Shown in pieces: positions 48,744 to 58,339 of a DNA stretch of 64,000 nt. The notes beneath the pieces were generated by a model. That model worked only from the letters and a program-made list of their open reading frames with translations, was not told where the DNA came from and did no database searches. The stretch's first letter is position 1. Each line of letters opens with the position of its first letter. Origin of the DNA: Irineochytrium annulatum (lineage: Eukaryota; Chytridiomycota; Chytridiomycetes; Chytridiales; Chytridiaceae); assembly GCA_027600665.1 (NCBI GenBank), contig JADGJL010000007.1, positions 1-64,000 on the forward strand, read 5' to 3'. The translations under genes and the position numbers were made by a program.

Positions 48744-50201
48744 ATGTTTATTCAAAAAAGGTACATCCGCTCGTTACTCTTTCTTCCTCTGGCAAGTCTG
48801 TCTCTGGCAGGTCTGTTGTTTATGCTGCTCGGAACGCAGCCAATCGCTGCGGCCCCTGTCGACAGTCTGCTGCCTGAGCGAAGTGAACAAGAAATCAGTC
48901 AAAAATGGACGCAATGGATGAGTGGCAGGAACCAAACTGCTACATTCACTCAGAATCCCTCGACCAAGGCACCTTACGTCGCTGGTGTAGTAAGTGATTC
49001 CACATTAGAGCAAGCTTTAGGAGCAGCCAACTTCTATCGTTATATCTCCGGTCTGGATGGGGATCTCGTTCTGGACGCTGCGCTTAATCGTCAAGCCCAA
49101 CATGGAGCAGTTGTGGTCTCTACCGGAGAATTGACTCATTTCCCGGTCCGTCCTGCCGATATGCCAAAAGACTTTTTTGATCTGGGAGCCAAATCGGCTT
49201 CAAGTTCCAATCTATATGCTGCCTATGGCGTTCAAGGAAATCTTGCAGTCAAAAGTGTCGAAGCGTATATGGATGATTCGGATGCCAGTAACATTGCTGC
49301 ACTTGGTCATCGCCGCTGGATTTTGAGTCCGCAACTGAAGAAAGTCGGCTTCGGGATCGCATCCCGGGACAACAAAAATTATGCGAGCCAATTCAGTACC
49401 ATGCAAGTGATGGATACAAGCCGTTCAGGAAAACTAAATTACAATTACAACTTGTATCCAAGCAAAGGGGCATTCCCGATTGAAGCATTCCATGTGTCAC
49501 AAGCCTGGTGTGCACAGCTGAATCCAGACGTCTTTGCGAAGCCTTCCAACTCCGAGGTACAAGTGGAGATCGTGCGTTCATCCGATCAGAAAACGTGGAC
49601 ACTGGGAGCAAAAACGCCGGTTAGCAGTGATCCTGCAAAGGCCTTTTTCAATGTAAATACCGATGGTTACGGATATAACTACGCTGTCATTTTCCGCCCG
49701 GATAACTTGAAATCCCTGAAGGCAGGCGATACGTTCAACGTTCGCATTACCGGTTTGAAAAAGAAAGACGGGTCCAAAGCAGAAATCTTATATCAGACTC
49801 GTTTCTTCTCGGTCAGCAACCCTTCACAAGAGCCTGTTACTAATCCACCGAATCCTGGGACAGAACCTGGAACAGAGCCACAAGAACCGGATACCGGGAA
49901 CGAGGATTATCTGGATAACCATCTGATGCAATTCGTATATACAGCGGATCGAACGCTGACAGTACGCGGAACCCTCACCGCTTATGCAGGCAAAACATTC
50001 TCTTTCCGAATCCACGGTCCTTCACCTGATGAAAAACATATTCGTACTGAAACGGTGAAGCTGGATGCTGACGGTCGGTTCAGTCTGACCGTTCCTAACT
50101 TGGGCGTGTCCGATTTGACCATCTATTTGCAAGTGGACCCAAGCTTTATGTACTTGATTCCTACGGCAAGTAATTCAGACGTCACGTATTACTTCGAATA
50201 G
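48744..50201 (+). CDS. Secreted CAP (SCP/PR1)-domain protein
   Basis: A 485-residue exported protein with a signal peptide ending near AAA38, a CAP domain (about 85-240; AANFYRYISGLDG, NRQAQHGAVV, GHRRWILSPQLKKVGFGIAS), a beta-rich middle region (about 270-365), a Pro/Glu/Thr-rich linker (PNPGTEPGTEPQEPD) and a C-terminal beta domain (about 390-485). Family roles include cell-wall binding and sporulation-related functions (YkwD, SafA-like contexts). ATG follows AGAAGGAG. Confidence 0.88.
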   Translation: MFIQKRYIRSLLFLPLASLSLAGLLFMLLGTQPIAAAPVDSLLPERSEQEISQKWTQWMSGRNQTATFTQNPSTKAPYVAGVVSDSTLEQALGAANFYRYISGLDGDLVLDAALNRQAQHGAVVVSTGELTHFPVRPADMPKDFFDLGAKSASSSNLYAAYGVQGNLAVKSVEAYMDDSDASNIAALGHRRWILSPQLKKVGFGIASRDNKNYASQFSTMQVMDTSRSGKLNYNYNLYPSKGAFPIEAFHVSQAWCAQLNPDVFAKPSNSEVQVEIVRSSDQKTWTLGAKTPVSSDPAKAFFNVNTDGYGYNYAVIFRPDNLKSLKAGDTFNVRITGLKKKDGSKAEILYQTRFFSVSNPSQEPVTNPPNPGTEPGTEPQEPDTGNEDYLDNHLMQFVYTADRTLTVRGTLTAYAGKTFSFRIHGPSPDEKHIRTETVKLDADGRFSLTVPNLGVSDLTIYLQVDPSFMYLIPTASNSDVTYYFE

Positions 50202-50272
50202 AACTGGAGCAAGAGTACTGGAATAACTAAAGTAAAATGAAGTAGTGATCGGATTAAAAAAATTCAACAACA

Positions 50273-50309
50273 AAAACAGTCGGAATGCATAGGCATCCGA
50301 CTGTTTTTT
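50273..50309 (+). terminator. Terminator of the CAP gene
   Basis: AAACAGTCGGAATGC and GCATCCGACTGTTTT pair around ATAG with one mismatch, followed by T6. Confidence 0.88.
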
Positions 50310-50353
50310 GGTTTATGATACGAGTTTTTGTTATGGTATGATACGAGCTTTGG

Positions 50354-50752
50354 TTAGTTCCGTTCTTCTTTTTTGCGTTTCTTCTCCAGCGCAATTTCCA
50401 CATTTTCTTTCACCCGAAACTCCACAATCCGGCGAATCAGATCCTCCGGCAATGGCTGATCCAGCGGAAACTGGACAGATCCCTTGGCCCCTTTATACTT
50501 GGAGAGTTCCTCCTTGAAAGCCAGAATTCCACTGGGAGCAGGGTAGAAGCCAATATGATGCTGGTATGCGGCAAAATGAACCAAATTCCCATGCTGTGCA
50601 TACGTAGGCATCTTGTAACTGATCTTCTCTTCGGCGTTCGGAGCTGCTTCACGAATTATCTGTCTTAACGCCTGTAATCTCACCTGTACATCGGGTGCAA
50701 ACTCGGAGATATATTCATCTACCAGCACCGAATAATGGTTACTCTCAGCCAT
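50354..50752 (-). CDS. YdhG/DUF1801 family protein (frataxin-like fold)
   Basis: A 132-residue protein with the DUF1801 signatures VQVRLQALRQIIREAAPNAEEKISYKMPTY, LVHFAAYQHHIGFYP and KGSVQFPLDQPLP. The Bacillus relative YdhG (Fra) acts as a frataxin-type iron donor. The basic tail (EKKRKKEERN) is normal. A long upstream frame to 50884 is rejected because AAGGAGTCC precedes the ATG at 50752. Confidence 0.88.
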   Translation of the reverse strand: MAESNHYSVLVDEYISEFAPDVQVRLQALRQIIREAAPNAEEKISYKMPTYAQHGNLVHFAAYQHHIGFYPAPSGILAFKEELSKYKGAKGSVQFPLDQPLPEDLIRRIVEFRVKENVEIALEKKRKKEERN

Positions 50753-50880
50753 TTTGGACTCCTTCCACCACGGATACAGCATGGTCTCGTGGTACGGGCA
50801 TATTTGCTTATATTGTACTTTAAATGAAGGAGCGGAACAGCTATTTTCATGCAATTTGAACTGTAGGATTAAGCCTGAAT

Positions 50881-51543
50881 TCACAACGTCATGGCCCGTC
50901 CATTGCGCATCAGATAATCTTCTTTTGTTTTGTAATCCGGCATGATGCTGCCGATCCGTCGCCAGAAAGAGCGATCATGATTCATGTGGTGAATATGGCA
51001 AAGTTCATGAATGATGACATAATCGATCACTTCCAGTGGCGCCATCCCCAGGCGGTAATTGAACGTCAGCTTTTTGTCCCAACTGCAACTGCCCCATTTG
51101 GTGGGGGAATCTACGATCTCTATCGACTTTGGCTTCACCTTCAACTCCTGCTGATAACGTCCAATGCGCTCCCCAATCATGCGTTTACACTCGGCAAAAT
51201 AAAACTTCTTCAGATTCGCTCGCAGCTCTTCTTCTGTAAGTCCCTCTACAGGAATTAATTCATGTAATGCGTGTTCCTTGCCAAAAAGCAAAAACTTCCC
51301 TTTGCCTTCGTCTTCGTATTCCTTGGCTTGAGGACCATCGAGCGCCCGCTGCATCAGAGCGGACTTCTTCAAAATCACATCTCCATGCTGCTCCACAAGT
51401 TGCCGGATCATGTCTTCACTGGTACCATTGGGTGCTTTGATCGTTACCATATAAGGCAAGTCCATCGTGATGGAAACTTTCTTGCGTTTGCCGTATTCGA
51501 TGTGACAGTTAATGTTATGGCCTTGCATCTCTATCGTTAACAT
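50881..51543 (-). CDS. YgjP-like zinc metallopeptidase (DUF45)
   Basis: A 220-residue soluble protein with the zinc motif HELCHIHHMNH (HExxH followed by a third His) and the upstream SPTKWGSCSWDKKLTFNYRL signature of the YgjP/DUF45 group. The substrate is unknown; relatives are often linked to restriction systems, none of which is near here. GGAG lies eight bases before the ATG. Confidence 0.9.
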   Translation of the reverse strand: MLTIEMQGHNINCHIEYGKRKKVSITMDLPYMVTIKAPNGTSEDMIRQLVEQHGDVILKKSALMQRALDGPQAKEYEDEGKGKFLLFGKEHALHELIPVEGLTEEELRANLKKFYFAECKRMIGERIGRYQQELKVKPKSIEIVDSPTKWGSCSWDKKLTFNYRLGMAPLEVIDYVIIHELCHIHHMNHDRSFWRRIGSIMPDYKTKEDYLMRNGRAMTL

Positions 51544-51696
51544 AATACGCTCCGCTTCTAAAGTTATTCATTCAACCAAATCAAATTGTATACCATCTCC
51601 GATCATAATGCATACTGTTCGGCGATAGATGTATTTATGTTGTATTTTTATACATAATTATGTATTATTATTAAATTATAAAATCGGAGGTTGAAT

Positions 51697-52464
51697 ATGA
51701 CGCATACAACGGATACAGAACACAAAACCATTGAAGAGATATCTCTTAACCACTGGCAGCCCTTGTCTACCTTACTATATGACGGCTGGGTACTGCGTTT
51801 TGCCAAAGGGTATACCAAACGTGCCAATTCCATTCAACCCATCTACTACTCCACACTGGATGTGCATGAAAAAATTGAGGAATGTGAGCGTATCTATGCT
51901 TCCAATCAGTTAAGTACGATTTTCAAAATCACGCCGTTTATTCAGCCGGATCATCTCGACCAGCTTTTGCAGGACAAAGGGTATGCTGTTGTGGATCTGA
52001 CTCGTATCCAGACTCGGAGTCTAGATGATATCAAAGAACCTGTGCACCAAGCTGTACAGATTGACGAACAGTTGACCACAGCGTGGCTGAATCACTTTTG
52101 CCGACTGAACAAGGTGAATGATCTGCAACGGGAAACGACAGAACTTATGTTGAACAATATTCGCACAAAGGCAGGTTTCATCTCGCTGTTACTTGACGGG
52201 CAAGTCGTCGCTTGTGGATTTGGTGTAATCGAACGCGGCTATGTTGGGTTGTATGATATCATTACAGATGCTAACTTTCGGAATCAGGGACTTGCTGAAC
52301 AGATGATCCTTCACCTCCTGCATTGGGCAAAAGAGAATGGCGCCACGTCCAGTTATCTGCAAGTTGTTGCAAATAATGCACCTGCGGTAAAGCTCTACGC
52401 CAAGCTTGGTTATTCGGAAGTATATAGCTACTGGTACAGAGTCAAAGAATGGAACAAGTCCTGA
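51697..52464 (+). CDS. GNAT-family N-acetyltransferase
   Basis: A 255-residue protein. The C-terminal half (about 135-250) has the acetyl-CoA motif of GNATs (VGLYDIITDANFRNQGLAEQMILHLLHWA) and LQVVANNAPAVKLYAKLGY; the N-terminal half resembles a second, degenerate GNAT fold. Start: ATG at 51697 six bases after CGGAGG (a TTG at 51691 is also in frame). The acceptor is unknown. Confidence 0.9.
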   Translation: MTHTTDTEHKTIEEISLNHWQPLSTLLYDGWVLRFAKGYTKRANSIQPIYYSTLDVHEKIEECERIYASNQLSTIFKITPFIQPDHLDQLLQDKGYAVVDLTRIQTRSLDDIKEPVHQAVQIDEQLTTAWLNHFCRLNKVNDLQRETTELMLNNIRTKAGFISLLLDGQVVACGFGVIERGYVGLYDIITDANFRNQGLAEQMILHLLHWAKENGATSSYLQVVANNAPAVKLYAKLGYSEVYSYWYRVKEWNKS

Positions 52465-52480
52465 TCAAGCTGACAGCAAA

Positions 52481-52515
52481 AACTGCCCTCCTCCTATTTA
52501 GAGGAAAGGCAGTTC
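52481..52515. terminator. Terminator between GNAT and GH94 genes
   Basis: AACTGCC-TCCTC pairs with GAGGA-GGCAGTT; a T-run is seen on the minus side (TTTTTGCTG), so it mainly serves the GH94 gene. Confidence 0.7.
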
Positions 52516-52528
52516 TCCGTACTCTTTT

Positions 52529-54907
52529 CTACAAAGGCAGCTTCACCAGCACCTCATAATTCACGCCAGCTTGGATATTCTTGATGATGTCACCTTCTAT
52601 ACGTTCACCGTCAACATACACTTCAATCGTCTGGACTGTTGCATCCTTCTTCATGTTCACGTTCAGCTCAGCCCCGCGGAACAACCGCGTAACTGATGCC
52701 TCGTTCCAATCGGCAGGAAGTTGCGGACGAACCTGAAGCCCTTGTGCGTGACCTTGCAGGCCGAACAATCCATCGATCAGGCAACGATACACCCAAGGCA
52801 CTGTGCCGGTGTTGAACAAATGACTGGAGCGCCCGGCTGTACGTGGGAATTGACGATAAGCTCCGCGATAATAATTTGGGATAAATACAGGCAGTTGACC
52901 CCGTTGGAGAATATCCTCGGCATCGGGCCCCGGAATCATTTTACGCAGCAGACGATACGCCTTCTCCTTCTCACCCACCAGATACAATGCATAAATATAG
53001 AAAGCTGCCGCGTGGTTGTACACTGCACCATTCTCTGCACTTCCCGGATGTTTCTGCGTGACACGGCCTACATCTTCCCGCATCGCTGTGAAAGACGGCG
53101 CGAGCTTCTCGACACCATATGGCGTCTCCAATTGCTCCTCTACCGAGCGGATTAACTTCTCCTGTTTCTCCTGATCGGCAGCACCGCTCATGAGTGCCCA
53201 GCTCTGAGGATTGATATAGATGCGTCCTTCCGCGTCCTTGCTCACACCGAACACTACATTATCATCCGTAATGCCTCGGGCATACCAGTCCCCATCCCAC
53301 AGGTACTCATTCGCAGTCGCATTCGTCTGATTGGCATCCTGACGGAATTCCGCTGCAACCTCTGTATGCCCTGCCTGTTCAGCAATTTCTGCCCACACAT
53401 TAAAAGCATATGCCGTCGCAATGGTCAGCCAGCCGGATACGCCTTTGCCTTTGTATCCCACCATGTTCATCGGATCACACCAGTCACCCTGATTGATATA
53501 GTTCAACCCACGCTCATCCCGCTCATGGATCAACCAGCGCATCGCAAGATTCATATGTTCCAGTACGGAAAGCTTCTGCTGACTGTCTGTAAAAGCAACC
53601 TGTTCCTCCAGAATGCTATAGTCATTGGTTTCATCCAGATAAGTCTTCATACAGACCGGAAGCCAGATACAGTGATCGGTATGAGGAATCTGGTTAATAT
53701 ATTTCAATTCTGCGTCGGGGTGCAAAATAATGCCGTCCGGCATGGCGCCGCTAATATGCTGTTGTGACAATGCAGTCAAGAATGCCGCCCTTGCAACCTG
53801 CGGCTGAATGTAACTCATCCCCATATTATCCTGCAGATAATTCCGTGTCTGTGGATCGGTCGAGAGACGATTTGTTTTCCCGTGATAATACATCTGACGA
53901 GGCAGCCAGTGATTCACGACATTATCCAACCAGCCATCCGATGTCTGGATCTGGATGTTTCCCTGCCCTTCCGCAATATAATCCGCATACTCCTGCTCGG
54001 CAGCCTCAAAACCATCCTGTCCTTCCTCGTTCTGCTTCACAAAATAATGCTGACGGATGCCCTCAATCTCTGCCTCATCATGAGCCGGGCCAAAGATAAA
54101 TCGGTAGGCCTGCTCAGCACCAGCTTCCAGATCTACTCTGTATTGCAATACGGCCACAGGTGTCTCATATCGCGCATCTCCACCAGCGAGTGTCTCCGAC
54201 TGAAGTCCAGAGGGATTATGAAGTCCGCCTTCGCCTTCAAAGCTTTCTTGATTCACTTCCCATGCGGTCGGTTGGTGATCTGCAAGCAGATAGGTTTTGT
54301 CACTGTAGGTTTTGATTTTGCTATAATCCTGATATTTCTGATACGGCGTAACCGCCGAGCAGACAATGCCCTGTAACTCTTCCACATATGAACCGGACTG
54401 GTTCATCCATGACATATAACCGACCGTATAATACGGGTAGATACTCAGCTTGCGTTTTCTCGAAGACAGATTGGTTACCTTTACACGCCACAGCTCCATG
54501 ACATCTTCCTTCGGCAGACGCAGGGACATCTCGATGCAAATGTCGTCCTGAATCACTTTCCAATGAATATCATGTTTGCCTACAGCGAACGTATAACTAT
54601 CCGCCTGCTTGCGAACCGGTTCATACGGGGCCGAGAAGATTTCGCCACTTACTTCATCTTTAATGTAAACAAACCGACCCGGATGGTGGGCATAGTATGG
54701 CTGCTCCGGTTGCATGAACGTCTTCGCTTCCAGGTTGGGCGCGTACGAATATTTGGCAGGTTCGGGCTGCATAAATTGGGCGACAGCGTACCCCCGGCAA
54801 TTCACATGAATCATCATCTTTTCATTCCAAAGAAATCCGGATGCCTTCGGTAAACTTGTCGGGCTTGTCAGTTCGACATATTGATTATCTTCCGTTGCTT
54901 TAATCAT
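52529..54907 (-). CDS. GH94-type beta-glycoside phosphorylase
   Basis: A 792-residue protein of the GT36/GH94 class: an N-terminal beta-sandwich (about 1-290), a helical linker and an (alpha/alpha)6 barrel with the catalytic Asp in INQGDWCDPMN and the phosphate-binding region AGRSSHLFNTGT. Cellobiose, cellodextrin and chitobiose phosphorylases are close in length; motifs alone do not decide the disaccharide. The enzyme would split it with inorganic phosphate. A cre-like site lies in its promoter. Confidence 0.88.
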   Translation of the reverse strand: MIKATEDNQYVELTSPTSLPKASGFLWNEKMMIHVNCRGYAVAQFMQPEPAKYSYAPNLEAKTFMQPEQPYYAHHPGRFVYIKDEVSGEIFSAPYEPVRKQADSYTFAVGKHDIHWKVIQDDICIEMSLRLPKEDVMELWRVKVTNLSSRKRKLSIYPYYTVGYMSWMNQSGSYVEELQGIVCSAVTPYQKYQDYSKIKTYSDKTYLLADHQPTAWEVNQESFEGEGGLHNPSGLQSETLAGGDARYETPVAVLQYRVDLEAGAEQAYRFIFGPAHDEAEIEGIRQHYFVKQNEEGQDGFEAAEQEYADYIAEGQGNIQIQTSDGWLDNVVNHWLPRQMYYHGKTNRLSTDPQTRNYLQDNMGMSYIQPQVARAAFLTALSQQHISGAMPDGIILHPDAELKYINQIPHTDHCIWLPVCMKTYLDETNDYSILEEQVAFTDSQQKLSVLEHMNLAMRWLIHERDERGLNYINQGDWCDPMNMVGYKGKGVSGWLTIATAYAFNVWAEIAEQAGHTEVAAEFRQDANQTNATANEYLWDGDWYARGITDDNVVFGVSKDAEGRIYINPQSWALMSGAADQEKQEKLIRSVEEQLETPYGVEKLAPSFTAMREDVGRVTQKHPGSAENGAVYNHAAAFYIYALYLVGEKEKAYRLLRKMIPGPDAEDILQRGQLPVFIPNYYRGAYRQFPRTAGRSSHLFNTGTVPWVYRCLIDGLFGLQGHAQGLQVRPQLPADWNEASVTRLFRGAELNVNMKKDATVQTIEVYVDGERIEGDIIKNIQAGVNYEVLVKLPL

Positions 54908-54981
54908 CTCTGATCCTCGCTTTCAGATTATGGAGTTAAAAGTCAGAAAACGTTTTAGGTAACTTGTATACAACTTGGTCC

Positions 54982-55004
54982 ATTATAACACGAGAACGCT
55001 TACA
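54982..55004 (-). promoter_or_regulatory. Promoter with cre site of the GH94 gene
   Basis: A perfect TATAAT (54987-54982) is preceded on the minus strand by TGTAAGCGTTCTCG (55004-54991), which matches 13 of 14 positions of the CcpA cre consensus. The cre lies where the spacer and -35 should be, so CcpA binding would block RNA polymerase. Confidence 0.65.
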
Positions 55005-55025
55005 GAAAATCAAAAACTAAAAAAG

Positions 55026-55043
55026 AGCTGAAAAATCAGCTCC
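55026..55043 (-). terminator. Short terminator overlapping the SnoaL-like stop codon
   Basis: GAGCTG and CAGCTC pair around six A/T bases, followed on the minus strand by TTTTTT. The stop codon of the gene is inside the hairpin. Confidence 0.6.
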
Positions 55044-55455
55044 GATTCCGTTCCAATTGTTTTTCGATGCCCAACCTGTCAATCTGAATCCAATATTCTG
55101 CAATCCGTTCGTTTGCCACCCGGTATACCGCACTTGCAATTTCGATCACTGGCAAATTCGTTGGTGTATATCCATCCACGTCTCCTACATGGGTACCGGT
55201 TTGTTTCCAGCGCACATAGACTTTATCCCCTTGTGTCAGCATCTCCTGGATCTCAAGTGAAAAATCCCCGTAAGCTTCGATCATCTCTCGCACATGATCC
55301 GCATAATCGGAAGGCGTTCGGGTCACCGTGACCTCTTCTTCGGATATCACTTGATGGGCAAGTACCTGTTCTGCCATTACAGTGCTTGCATAATCCGGAT
55401 TCCGGCCTGATCGGACCTCTTCAAAAAAGGATCTGACAATCTGTTCTGCTATCAT
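55036..55455 (-). CDS. SnoaL/NTF2-like protein
   Basis: A 139-residue protein of the cone-like NTF2 fold: EQIVRSFFEEVRSG start, EMIEAYGDFSLEIQEMLTQGDKVYVRWKQTGTH centre, AVYRVANERIAEYWIQID end, typical of the SnoaL ester-cyclase family. Most such proteins in non-pathway contexts have no known substrate. The start at 55455 is eight bases after GGAG; a GTG at 55464 is less likely. Confidence 0.85.
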   Translation of the reverse strand: MIAEQIVRSFFEEVRSGRNPDYASTVMAEQVLAHQVISEEEVTVTRTPSDYADHVREMIEAYGDFSLEIQEMLTQGDKVYVRWKQTGTHVGDVDGYTPTNLPVIEIASAVYRVANERIAEYWIQIDRLGIEKQLERNRS

Positions 55456-55591
55456 CTGAGCCACTCCAGTCTATTCAAAATATCCGATTATATATAAATA
55501 TGTAGTAATTCTTGTATTTTAACATGGAACACACGCTACGAAATCACATCTGTTCTATTGTTCTACAGGACTTAAAACCTACCCTCTTACC

Positions 55592-55620
55592 TTGACAATG
55601 CGTCAATATGACCATAAACT
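55592..55620 (+). promoter_or_regulatory. Candidate promoter of the transglutaminase lipoprotein gene
   Basis: A perfect TTGACA, 17 bp and TAAACT. About 140 bp of leader follow, with an AGGAGG (55646-55651) that serves no visible frame. The rest of 55465-55757 shows no gene. Confidence 0.6.
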
Positions 55621-55757
55621 AGCAAAGGATGTCAGGAAATTAATAGGAGGTTTAGCCGTTAAGAGGATTGAGTATGGGTTTTAACCATATCTGATAATCT
55701 TTCGGTGTGTAGAACTAGCCATTAGAGTCACTCAGAAAAACAAGAAAGCGGTGTATC

Positions 55758-58268
55758 ATGAAACGTCTATTTTTTATTATGTTTGCGCTCACCCTGTTAC
55801 TGGCTGGATGCCAGAGTAATGAACAGGAAAGCAGTCCGTCCGAGAATAATCCTACAGAAGTCGTAGAAGGTTCTACCATTTTAAGTTTGAAGCAGAAATA
55901 CGGCTCTGAATCGGAACAAGCGATCATGCCGATGTACAACGTAGCTCAGGATGAAGAATTTACGTTCAAGTTTAAAGCAGATTTACGTAAAAGTAACCTG
56001 CGAGCTAGTGACATTATTAGTGTACATACCGATATTAAAGCACTCAAAGCAAGCGATGTATATGCCATTCCAGAGACAAACGACAATAGTGTTTCCATTA
56101 AACCTCTTGGATGGGGCGTATTAAGTTCAGATTCCATGATGAACAAGGATCAAAGTTCTTGGGGCGGTGCCCCCATTTATTACATTCGTCTGAATTATGA
56201 TCCAGATGCTGAGAAGCTAACACTACTCGATCAGCCCATCATTATTCCGTTTACAGTGAAATCGGAGTTACCTGTGCCCAACCTAAGATATGAGATTGAT
56301 AAAGACAGACGGTTCAAGCTGGTCTGGGACAAAGTTGAAGGTGCCACTGAATATAAAATTTATAAACGTTCTGACCTAACCAACTTCGAAACCAATGTAC
56401 CTCTAACTGGCGCAGAGGACGCTTTCAGTAATAGTCTGCCTTTAGATATTGCGGTAACGACAGAGACGTCTTTCAATGATTTTTTGAGAGACGGAAAAGG
56501 CGGGCTAGGCACTTATAATGAAATGATAACTACCACTCAGAACCATGGTATACGAGGAGAATATTATGTCACTGCAATCGGCGGAGGCAAAGAATCCAAT
56601 TTTAGCAGAGGTGTCCCTACAGCTCCGCTTGCTTCCCAGTTACCAACAGCTTTGAAAGAACAATTGTATAGGGAGAAATTAAAGAATATAGATATACTTC
56701 CTCAGAAAGCAACAGTTGAGTACAATGACGGCTCTCTAGCTCGTGAAACCATTGTCTATGATACCAAAAGCGTAGAAATTTCAGAGTTCAATGAGACGAA
56801 TATTCCTTTTCACGTTAAAGGAACTGCTTTGAAAAGTTACGTACGCGTAGAAAATGTGACCCAAGCAGACCTGGACAGACTTGCTCAGCAAACCGTAGCT
56901 GATTCCAGCAACGGACTGGTGGAACCGAAGAATGACACACCTTACGTTCCTGCCCCTGATGTGCCAACGATCATCAACAATCATGATGCACCTGAGTCTG
57001 CAACAGACACAGAAGAAGCACCGGTAGCGGAAACTCCAACTACAGAGTCCACAACCGATACTGAGACTTCAGAGAATGCAGCTGATCCGGTAACCACCGA
57101 GGCTTCTAGTGATAGTTCCGAGAGCGCCTCCGAGGAAACTTCGAACGAAGCACCTGCTCCAGCTCCTGAAGCTGTAGAAGACAACCTGGTAGATGAACAG
57201 AAATCCAATACACAGCAAAATGTAGAACAAGGTAATCAGGAAACTGTGCCCCAACCTGCTACAGGTGATGCAATGATCAATGCAGATTCCGCATTGGAAG
57301 AAGTTTTGGCCAAAAACATGATTGCGGCACAAGATAAAATTTCGTTAAAGGCTTTTCCTGAGGCTCAAAATTTCACGACACTCTCGGATGTGGTTCTGAA
57401 AGTGATGTACCAGAATCCATTGATTCTTGGTGTGGAAGGTTTCGAATATAACTACGGTACACTTACCCTTTCGATTCATTACAATGAGTCTGCAAGTGGT
57501 ATTCAGAAGAAGCAAAATGAGATTATTGCCAAAGCAAACGAAGTCGTGGCTTCCATCATCAAGGATGGCGTGAACGAAGACGAGAAACGTAAAGCCATCT
57601 ACGATTATCTGAACGATAACGCGAAGTATGACGATGCAGCGCTGGAGAATGCAGAGCAGAACAATTTCAAAAATGTCGACCCACAGTTCAATGACTCGTT
57701 TACTACTTACGGTATTCTAGTCAAAGGTGTTGGGGTATGTGCCAGCTATGCCTCCGTCTACAAATTGCTTTCCGATCTCTCGGGACTGGAAAGCATCGTC
57801 GTAACGGGAGCTTCCAGCGGCGTTCCACATGCTTGGAACAAGGTCAAAATCGGAAACGAATGGTTCCATGTCGATGCCACCAACAATCTGACCAACTCCG
57901 GCATCCCTTACTTCCTGTACAATGCCAACGATGAGACTGCTGCCAGTCAGAAAACGATAGCAGATAAGGATTACTGGCTTGATTCCGAACTCGCGATGTT
58001 CGATGGCGAGAGCGATGCCAATGATTATTATGTGCAGAATGATCTCGAAGTCGCTTCCATTACTGAGTACAAAACCAAGGCTGAGAGTGAACTCAAAAAA
58101 GGAGAGAACCGGGTCATTCTCCGTTTTGCCTCACCAGTTGACTCTGATGAGCTCATGACAGCTGCCGGTGAAGCCCTTGCTGCTGTGGATGAAGCCCTAC
58201 TGAACACGGCGCAATTGGCCACGCTCGGAAGTTATGCCATTCTGGACCCGAAACCAGAACAGAAGTAA
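55758..58268 (+). CDS. Transglutaminase-like lipoprotein
   Basis: An 836-residue lipoprotein (LLAGC, Cys18). After a beta-rich region (about 45-370, with a fibronectin-like stretch near 180-290) comes an acidic Thr/Glu/Ser/Pro-rich linker (about 400-505) and then a transglutaminase/papain-like domain (about 525-745) with the Cys661, His (SGVPHAWNKV) and Asp (WFHVDATNN) triad. Such exported domains are thought to cut or cross-link surface peptides. The ribosome-binding site is weak (AAGCGGTG). Confidence 0.88.
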   Translation: MKRLFFIMFALTLLLAGCQSNEQESSPSENNPTEVVEGSTILSLKQKYGSESEQAIMPMYNVAQDEEFTFKFKADLRKSNLRASDIISVHTDIKALKASDVYAIPETNDNSVSIKPLGWGVLSSDSMMNKDQSSWGGAPIYYIRLNYDPDAEKLTLLDQPIIIPFTVKSELPVPNLRYEIDKDRRFKLVWDKVEGATEYKIYKRSDLTNFETNVPLTGAEDAFSNSLPLDIAVTTETSFNDFLRDGKGGLGTYNEMITTTQNHGIRGEYYVTAIGGGKESNFSRGVPTAPLASQLPTALKEQLYREKLKNIDILPQKATVEYNDGSLARETIVYDTKSVEISEFNETNIPFHVKGTALKSYVRVENVTQADLDRLAQQTVADSSNGLVEPKNDTPYVPAPDVPTIINNHDAPESATDTEEAPVAETPTTESTTDTETSENAADPVTTEASSDSSESASEETSNEAPAPAPEAVEDNLVDEQKSNTQQNVEQGNQETVPQPATGDAMINADSALEEVLAKNMIAAQDKISLKAFPEAQNFTTLSDVVLKVMYQNPLILGVEGFEYNYGTLTLSIHYNESASGIQKKQNEIIAKANEVVASIIKDGVNEDEKRKAIYDYLNDNAKYDDAALENAEQNNFKNVDPQFNDSFTTYGILVKGVGVCASYASVYKLLSDLSGLESIVVTGASSGVPHAWNKVKIGNEWFHVDATNNLTNSGIPYFLYNANDETAASQKTIADKDYWLDSELAMFDGESDANDYYVQNDLEVASITEYKTKAESELKKGENRVILRFASPVDSDELMTAAGEALAAVDEALLNTAQLATLGSYAILDPKPEQK

Positions 58269-58280
58269 CTTAATTTCACT

Positions 58281-58320
58281 AAAAATCCCCTTTGCTTTCC
58301 AACAAGCAAAGGGGATTTTT
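58281..58320 (+). terminator. Terminator between transglutaminase and BtrH-like genes
   Basis: AAAAATCCCCTTTGCTT and AAGCAAAGGGGATTTTT form a perfect stem around CCAAC-type loop bases; A and T runs let it act on both strands. Confidence 0.92.
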
Positions 58321-58339
58321 AGTCTGTTATTGGATGGCT

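Noticed and set aside
49840..49890. Repeated Pro-Gly-Thr-Glu codons in the CAP gene as a DNA repeat element
   Set aside because: It is an in-frame flexible linker between two domains, not an independent repeat.
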